This document shows positions 11,907 through 16,953 of a DNA stretch of 16,953 bases, in pieces. A program made the translations under genes and the position numbers. Each line of letters begins with the position of its first letter. The first letter of the stretch is position 1. A model generated the notes under the pieces. That model was given only the letters and a program-made list of their open reading frames with translations. It ran no database searches and was not told the DNA's origin. Source of the DNA: CAZVWV01 sp964631745 (GTDB lineage Bacteria; Bdellovibrionota_C; UBA2361; JBGSMV01); assembly GCA_964631745.1 (NCBI GenBank), contig CAZVWV010000087.1, positions 1 through 16,953 of the forward strand, written 5' to 3'.

Positions 11907-13907
11907 ATGAAACGAAGAGAATTTTTAAAAAATAGCGCGTTAGGTATTTCGGCTTTGGCAGTAAGTTCCGGATTGTCCCGCAAGAGCTTCGCCTCCGTTG
12001 GAAATAGCCGTTCGATTAAAAAGCTCTTGGTACTTGGCATGGACGGCATGGATCCCGCACTACTTCGGCGCTTTGTGGCTGAAGGCGTCATGCCAAATTT
12101 TAAGAAGCTAATTGATCAGGGATATTTTTCCACCCTAGAAACCACCATACCGCCTCAGAGTCCGGTGGCTTGGTCAAGCTTTATGACCGGAATGAGGCCC
12201 GGCGGGCACGGAATTTACGATTTCGTGGCGCGCGATCCAAAAACGTTATCGCCACATCTCTCGACTTCAAGAAGTTACGATGCCAAGCGCGTGCTTGAGC
12301 TAGGGAAATGGCTCTTGCCGCTTGAATCCGGCAAGGTTGAGCTTTTGCGCCACGGCGTTCCGTATTGGAGTCACCTTAGCCGTAACGGAATTCCTGCCAC
12401 CGTATTTCAAATTCCGGCGATCTTCCCGGTCATGGATTATTCCGATAGAAACGTGCGCGCTATAAGCGGCATGGGCACGCCCGATCTTTTGGGCACCTAC
12501 GGAAGCTATACCTATTTCTCAGAAGAGCCCTTACCAAGCCACGCCATTGAATCCGGCGGGCGGGCAGAACGGGTGCGCATGAAGGACCACAAAGTTACGC
12601 TTAAATTAAAAGGGCCAGGCAATTCGTTCCGCAACGATCATGAATCTACATTTGTCCCGGTGGAGGTCGTGCGCGATGCCTCGGAAGCCGTTTTGAGAAT
12701 TTCATTAGGCGAAGCGACTCAGCTGCTTCAACAAGGTGAATGGTCAGACTGGCTGCCGCTTGATTTCACTCTCTTGCCGGTCGTAGCCTCTGCTCAAGGC
12801 ATGACGCGTGTCTACGTGAAGTCGGTGCATCCGCTGACCCTATACTTTACCCCGATCAATATAGATCCACTCTCGCCCGCACTTCCGATCTGTACGCCTG
12901 AGAATTACTCCAAAGAGCTAGGGGATGCCATTGGGAGATTCTACACGCAAGGGTTACCTGCCGATACCAAAGGGCTTTCACACGGTGTGCTCTCTGATGA
13001 TGACTACCTGGCACAAGCCAAGATTGTCTTAGCCGAAAATTTTGCCGCGCTTGATCACGAGTTAAGTAATTTCGATGATGGCTGCCTGTTTTTTTACTTC
13101 TCAAGCCTCGATCAAAACAGCCATATGCTGATGCGCTGCTTTGATCCAGCGCACACGCTCTACAATCCAAACTCAACTCCCGAGGTCAAGAACGCCATTC
13201 GCTACTTTTACACAAAGATGGACGATGTTTTGGGGCGTGCGTTTACTAAGATCGACAGCAAGACCGGGCTAATCGTGCTCTCTGACCACGGATTTTCAAC
13301 TTTCACTCGGGAGTTCCACCTTAATACCTGGCTTGAAAGAGAAGGTTTTGTTTCCTTAGACCGCTCGTACGCCGGGGTCGAGAACGGCACCTTCAACCAT
13401 GTCGATTGGGGGAAAACCGGCGCATACGGAGTGGGCTTGAACTGCCTTTATATCAATAAACGGGGACGCGACCGTTTCGGGAGCGTCGAGGGTAAGCAGA
13501 TAGATGAAATTAAAGCGGCGATTATGAAAAAGCTTCCGGAGGTAAAGGATCCGGAAACCGGGGCCTCCATAGTACAGCGTTGCTTCGACGGCGATGAAGT
13601 TTACAACGGCCCATATCGTTCCGTTGCTCCCGATATTGTGGTGGGATACCGGCCCGGGTACAGAGTTTCAGATGAATCCGTGCTGGGCGGATTTCCTAAT
13701 CACCTCACCTCACCCCGTACCGATAAATGGTCGGCTGATCACTGTATGGACCCTGCCAATGTGCCGGGGGTGCTGCTGTCGAACTTACGCCCATCGACCA
13801 AAACCGGCCAGGGCCCTGCAATTTGGGACTTAGCACCCACTATTCTGAACCTCTTTGGGGTTACCCCGCCGCCTGAGATGGAGGGCAAGGTTATCTTCGA
13901 GGCTTAA
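11907..13907 (+). CDS. Tat-exported phosphodiesterase/pyrophosphatase-type AlkP enzyme
   Basis: This 666-residue paralog of the 5791-7869 product has the same layout: D46 in LGMDGMDP, nucleophile S85 in SPVAWSSFMTG, later SDHGF and ADHCMDP, and an end in MEGKVIFEA (MEGKVII in the paralog). It differs at the N-terminus: MKRREFLK followed by a hydrophobic stretch and SRKSFASVG is a twin-arginine (Tat) signal, so the folded metalloenzyme is exported. The ATG at 11907 is chosen over 11796 because it begins this signal; its ribosome-binding site is weak. No formylglycine motif is present. A weak promoter (TTGTGC, 18 bp, TAAAAT, 11794-11823) would give a leader containing the inverted repeat at 11858-11878. 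The substrate is unknown. Confidence 0.9.
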   Translation: MKRREFLKNSALGISALAVSSGLSRKSFASVGNSRSIKKLLVLGMDGMDPALLRRFVAEGVMPNFKKLIDQGYFSTLETTIPPQSPVAWSSFMTGMRPGGHGIYDFVARDPKTLSPHLSTSRSYDAKRVLELGKWLLPLESGKVELLRHGVPYWSHLSRNGIPATVFQIPAIFPVMDYSDRNVRAISGMGTPDLLGTYGSYTYFSEEPLPSHAIESGGRAERVRMKDHKVTLKLKGPGNSFRNDHESTFVPVEVVRDASEAVLRISLGEATQLLQQGEWSDWLPLDFTLLPVVASAQGMTRVYVKSVHPLTLYFTPINIDPLSPALPICTPENYSKELGDAIGRFYTQGLPADTKGLSHGVLSDDDYLAQAKIVLAENFAALDHELSNFDDGCLFFYFSSLDQNSHMLMRCFDPAHTLYNPNSTPEVKNAIRYFYTKMDDVLGRAFTKIDSKTGLIVLSDHGFSTFTREFHLNTWLEREGFVSLDRSYAGVENGTFNHVDWGKTGAYGVGLNCLYINKRGRDRFGSVEGKQIDEIKAAIMKKLPEVKDPETGASIVQRCFDGDEVYNGPYRSVAPDIVVGYRPGYRVSDESVLGGFPNHLTSPRTDKWSADHCMDPANVPGVLLSNLRPSTKTGQGPAIWDLAPTILNLFGVTPPPEMEGKVIFEA

Positions 13908-13932
13908 TACCCCCTGAACGGTTAGCAATAAT

Positions 13933-13963
13933 TTGACTTCCCCCACTCTTAGTAAGATACAAT
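13933..13963 (+). promoter_or_regulatory. Candidate promoter for the DAHP synthase gene
   Basis: TTGACT (13933-13938), a 19-bp spacer and TACAAT (13958-13963) are good boxes with a long spacer. The predicted start falls at about 13970, the base before the ATG, and no Shine-Dalgarno is visible, so the mRNA may be leaderless. Confidence 0.42.
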
Positions 13964-13970
13964 CCAGCGC

Positions 13971-14804
13971 ATGGGTTATGCAGTTAGAGCCGCGAGTTCT
14001 GTGGGCGAAAATTTTAGGCTAGTTAGCCGAGACAATCATCCTGATGATACGGTAGTGCGTGTTGGTCCCCTCAGTATCGGGAACGGCCATTTTATAGTTA
14101 TGGCGGGCCCGTGTGCCGTAGAGTCTCGCGAACAGATCTTACGTTGCGCCGAGAAAGTAAAGCTGCAGGGCGCTCAGATGTTGCGAGGCGGATGTTTTAA
14201 GGCGCGCACTTCCCCGTATACTTTTCAAGGGCTGGGTCATGAGGGGCTTACGCTCTTGAAAGAAGCCGGTGAGCGCTATGAGCTTCCGGTCATCACAGAG
14301 GTCCTCACTCAGGAGCTAGTGGGAGAGGTCAGCGCCTTGGCCGATATTTTGCAGATCGGTGCTCGTAACATGCAGAACTTCCCCTTGCTTAAAGCTGTGG
14401 GCCGCGCTAACAAGCCGGTTCTTTTGAAACGCGGTATGAGCGCCTCGTTGGACGAACTCCTGCATGCGGCCGAATATATTTTAAGTGAGGGCAATCAAAA
14501 TGTAATGCTTTGCGAGCGCGGTATTAGGACATTTGAAACTGAGACACGTTACACTTTGGATTTAAGCGCCGTGCCTGCGCTAAGAATTCGCTCCCACCTT
14601 CCTGTTATTGTAGACCCCTCACACGCCGCGGGCAGAGCCGACCTGGTTATACCGCTGGCGCTGGCCGCCAAGGCTGTGGGCGCGCATGGGATTATTGTAG
14701 AGATTCATCCTATGCCGGAAAAAGCTCTATCTGATGGGGGCCAGTCCTTAAACTTTGCGCAGTTTGAAGAACTCATGGAGAAACAATCTAAGATCGGAAA
14801 TTAA
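13971..14804 (+). CDS. aroF: 3-deoxy-7-phosphoheptulonate (DAHP) synthase, AroF/type I-beta
   Basis: This enzyme condenses phosphoenolpyruvate and erythrose 4-phosphate to DAHP, the entry to the shikimate pathway for aromatic amino acids. It is a TIM-barrel, metal-dependent cytoplasmic enzyme. Visible motifs: AGPCAVES with metal Cys C48, RGGCFKARTSPYTFQG (72-87), QIGARNMQN, and DPSHAAGR with a metal His. At 277 residues it has only about 40 residues before the barrel, so the ferredoxin-like (ACT-like) regulatory domain of the Thermotoga-type enzyme is missing; an in-frame TAA at 13953 rules out a longer start. Loss of that domain suggests weaker feedback control. The stop lies 7 bp from the convergent secreted-protein gene. 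Confidence 0.95.
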   Translation: MGYAVRAASSVGENFRLVSRDNHPDDTVVRVGPLSIGNGHFIVMAGPCAVESREQILRCAEKVKLQGAQMLRGGCFKARTSPYTFQGLGHEGLTLLKEAGERYELPVITEVLTQELVGEVSALADILQIGARNMQNFPLLKAVGRANKPVLLKRGMSASLDELLHAAEYILSEGNQNVMLCERGIRTFETETRYTLDLSAVPALRIRSHLPVIVDPSHAAGRADLVIPLALAAKAVGAHGIIVEIHPMPEKALSDGGQSLNFAQFEELMEKQSKIGN

Positions 14805-14811
14805 TCGTAAA

Positions 14812-15420
14812 TTAACTTGTACTGCCGTTACGCTGCCCCGGAATCGCCGCTCGACAGCTCTTGCCGCCAAAATGCAGATAAACTCTACCGTCCCGGCCTT
14901 TGCGCTTTGATTCCCTGACCACACTCGAGACCGAACATTGTGGGGCACGCCCCACCGCGCAATAAGCGCGCGGTTTGCCGTTCCCATCCCAAATACCGTA
15001 CTTATCCAAACTAAAGGCCCTGCCTCCATCCGAATAATAAGCATTCACGGGCCAAGCACTTGTGCAATCGCTTCCACAAATAAGCGCAAAGCCTGGCGCA
15101 CGATTATCGGTGGGTGATATATGCCCGGGCAAAACATTCTTCAATAAGGCGTTACGAAGCGGATGCACTGCGTTGCAAATATTCCTAAGAGCTTTGACTG
15201 AGGTGCCCCCACTTCCGCCATTGGATGTTGTATTCGAGTTGCCGCCCTTGTTAGTACCCTTAGTAGTAGTCGTATTGCCGCGATTGGACTTATTCTTTGT
15301 GCGATTATTAATACCGATCGGCCAAATCCCTCCAAAACCGTTCGAGCGTACCTCGGCCCGGCATGGTATTTCAGAGAGCAAAAAGAAACCCATTAGGACT
15401 GTAGAAAGAAAGATCCGCAT
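14812..15420 (-). CDS. Secreted cysteine-containing protein of unknown function
   Basis: I do not recognise the family. This 202-residue protein has a signal peptide (about 1-22, cleavage after CRA predicted; the Cys is not in a proper lipobox), then a low-complexity linker rich in Asn, Thr, Gly and Lys (about 38-74), then a domain with six Cys (C82, C115, C119, C154, C162, C189). Six Cys would allow three disulfides after export. The start at 15420 is backed by GGGAAGGG on the minus strand 7 nt upstream. It lies 55 bp downstream of citrate synthase on the same strand and may share its transcript, though no functional link is evident. Confidence 0.72.
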   Translation of the reverse strand: MRIFLSTVLMGFFLLSEIPCRAEVRSNGFGGIWPIGINNRTKNKSNRGNTTTTKGTNKGGNSNTTSNGGSGGTSVKALRNICNAVHPLRNALLKNVLPGHISPTDNRAPGFALICGSDCTSAWPVNAYYSDGGRAFSLDKYGIWDGNGKPRAYCAVGRAPQCSVSSVVRESKRKGRDGRVYLHFGGKSCRAAIPGQRNGSTS

Positions 15421-15475
15421 GGCTTAACCCTTCCCAAAAACCTTAAGCACAGTAACTCAGTATCCAGCTATCTCT

Positions 15476-16768
15476 CTAGCCGCGTTTTTCAATTGACGTA
15501 TATGGCTGGCCGTTAACGGGCCCAGTGTATATTTGCCGTGGCCGACTGATCTTGTTTGCAGGATCCGTGTTCAGCTCCTTAGCATGCGCCAACCAGCCGG
15601 GCAGTCTGCCTAAAGCGAACATTACCGTAAAAGCCTGTACCGGAATTCCCATGGCTTTGTAAATAATCCCGCTGTAAAAATCCACATTGGGGTACAGCTT
15701 ACGCTCCACGAAATATTGATCCTTTAGGGCCACTTCTTCGAGCTGCTTTGCGATATCCAGTAAAGGATCGGCGACCTTCATCTTTGAGAGCAATTTATCA
15801 GCGCACTTCTTTAGAATGCGGCTACGAGGATCGAAATTCTTGTAAACCCGATGACCAAATCCCATCAGGCGGAAACCGGAATCTTTCTTTTTGGCCATTT
15901 CAACGTATTTGCTGACATTACCGCCGTCTCGCCTAATGGCTTCTAACATTTCCAGCACTTCTTGGTTGGCGCCGCCATGCAAAGGACCCCACAACGCGCA
16001 AATGCCAGCCGCGATGCTTGCAAAAATATTAGCCTGCGAACTCCTCACCACGCGCACCGTCGAAGTGCTGCAGTTTTGCTCATGATCGGCATGCAAAATC
16101 AGCAGTACATTCAGGATCTCAACCAGATCCGGATCGAGTACGAACTTCTCGTTGGGGAGATCGAACATCATGTAAAGGAAATTCTCTACGTAGCTCCTGG
16201 AGCTATCAGGATATACAAATGGCTGCCCCACTGATTTCTTATAGGCATAAGAAGCCAGCGTTGGAAGCTTGGCCAAGAGACGGATACTATTCAGATTAAA
16301 GCTCTCGGGCGTCTCGCCGGCGTCGTCTTGATAAAAACATGACAGCGCTAGCGTCACAGATGAAAGTACCGCCATGGGATGCGCGTCGCGATGAAACCCG
16401 TTGTAAAAATTCTTTACATCCTCATGCACCATAGTGTGGTGAGCGATCTCAGATGTGAATCTATCAAGCTCCATCTTGTTCGGAAGTGCGCCGTTCAAAA
16501 GCAAGTAGGCTACCTCCAAGAAGGTGGCCTTCTCAGCTAGGTCATCGATCGGGATCCCCCGGTAATGAAGAATGCCCTTGTCGCCATCTATAAACGTAAT
16601 GGCGCTCTGACACGAACCGGTATTCACAAATCCCGGATCGAGCGTGATAAATCCGGTCTGCGCTCGAAGCTTTGAAATGTCGAGCGCCTTTTCTCCCTCC
16701 GACCCGGTCAACACGGGGAGATCGAGAGTCTGCCCTGAGGGAAGTTTTAATTGAGCTTGCTCAGCCAT
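15476..16768 (-). CDS. gltA: Citrate synthase, hexameric Gram-negative type
   Basis: This enzyme condenses oxaloacetate with acetyl-CoA to citrate, the first step of the TCA cycle, in the cytoplasm. It is 430 residues from the chosen start. The catalytic triad is in place and nearly at E. coli numbering: H264 (PLHGGAN), H306 (GFGHRVYKNFDPRS) and D363 (NVDFYSGIIYKAMGIP), with the LHADHEQN block at 225-232. The start is the ATG ending at 16768, which has AGGAGA 7 nt upstream; an in-frame ATG 21 bp further upstream (16789) lies before this ribosome-binding site and would encode a non-homologous MNTGDHH leader. The N-terminal ~40 residues match the beta-rich domain seen in NADH-regulated enzymes. 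Confidence 0.97.
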   Translation of the reverse strand: MAEQAQLKLPSGQTLDLPVLTGSEGEKALDISKLRAQTGFITLDPGFVNTGSCQSAITFIDGDKGILHYRGIPIDDLAEKATFLEVAYLLLNGALPNKMELDRFTSEIAHHTMVHEDVKNFYNGFHRDAHPMAVLSSVTLALSCFYQDDAGETPESFNLNSIRLLAKLPTLASYAYKKSVGQPFVYPDSSRSYVENFLYMMFDLPNEKFVLDPDLVEILNVLLILHADHEQNCSTSTVRVVRSSQANIFASIAAGICALWGPLHGGANQEVLEMLEAIRRDGGNVSKYVEMAKKKDSGFRLMGFGHRVYKNFDPRSRILKKCADKLLSKMKVADPLLDIAKQLEEVALKDQYFVERKLYPNVDFYSGIIYKAMGIPVQAFTVMFALGRLPGWLAHAKELNTDPANKISRPRQIYTGPVNGQPYTSIEKRG

Positions 16769-16775
16769 GTGATGG

Positions 16776-16781
16776 TCTCCT
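16776..16781 (-). promoter_or_regulatory. Ribosome-binding site of citrate synthase
   Basis: On the minus strand AGGAGA lies 7 nt before the ATG at 16768, deciding this start over the upstream in-frame ATG at 16789. Confidence 0.7.
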
Positions 16782-16953
16782 GTGTTCAAGATTTCTAGTC
16801 GATGCCTTCCTTATTAGAAGCGAGATCTGGCAAAAGAGATACTAAAATCAGTGCCATAGCTTCATAGAACGGTCATTCTAATATTAGCAATAGTAGGCTA
16901 TAACATGAAGTAACAATCCTAGAAAGAGCAGTTGAATCGTAGCGAGGTGGCGG

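Noticed and set aside
16790..16953. Gene or RNA upstream of citrate synthase
   Set aside because: No convincing reading frame, tRNA-like fold or strong promoter was found. A plus-strand frame open to the window edge from TTG 16931 is too short to judge.

Overview
The window is a dense stretch of a bacterial chromosome using the standard code (TGA, TAG and TAA all end genes). It looks like one scaffold of an uncultured organism, because it contains a 10-N assembly gap. The base composition is roughly balanced. Hexameric-type citrate synthase, a Tat signal peptide and several exported enzymes point to a Gram-negative-like didermic bacterium. No marker allows a firm phylum call. The style of the alkaline-phosphatase-superfamily cluster recalls Acidobacteria, Planctomycetes or deltaproteobacterial lineages, but that is only an impression from memory.

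Layout. 1-3114: an ABC-2 type exporter (ATPase cut by the window edge, plus two permeases), with a GTP cyclohydrolase I gene (folE) on the opposite strand between the two permease genes. 3206-4242: a nucleotidyltransferase-fold-like protein and a small acidic protein of unknown function. 4246-4399: a small intergenic element that looks like a MITE: 9-bp direct repeats, imperfect terminal inverted repeats and a CTCCGTG-type triple repeat, sitting exactly between two convergent stop codons. 4407-13907: an island with four members of the alkaline phosphatase (AlkP)/sulfatase superfamily, a small ribbon-helix-helix-like protein, a three-TM membrane protein resembling the Oxa1/DUF106/EMC3 class, and the ATP sulfurylase pair cysD-cysN. 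13971-14804: DAHP synthase (aroF type). 14812-15420: a secreted cysteine-containing protein of unknown function. 15476-16768: citrate synthase (gltA). 16769-16953 holds no gene I can support. No gene-free stretch exceeds 300 bases, and I see no tRNA, rRNA or CRISPR array.

How the genes may work together. The strongest candidate for an undescribed system is the operon 5791-9752: membrane-anchored AlkP enzyme, RHH-like small protein, Oxa1-like membrane protein with an exoplasmic beta domain, and soluble AlkP enzyme. The last three genes are translationally coupled or nearly so. It is flanked by two exported AlkP enzymes, one N-terminally anchored (4407-5741) and one with a Tat signal (11907-13907). 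All four AlkP proteins carry Ser or Thr at the nucleophile position and lack the Cys/Ser-x-Pro/Ala-x-Arg formylglycine signature, so they are more likely phosphodiesterases, phosphatases or transferases than classical sulfatases. The adjacent CysDN makes APS from sulfate and ATP, but no APS kinase, APS reductase or sulfotransferase is present here. A shared pathway (for example surface polymer or lipid modification) is therefore inference only.
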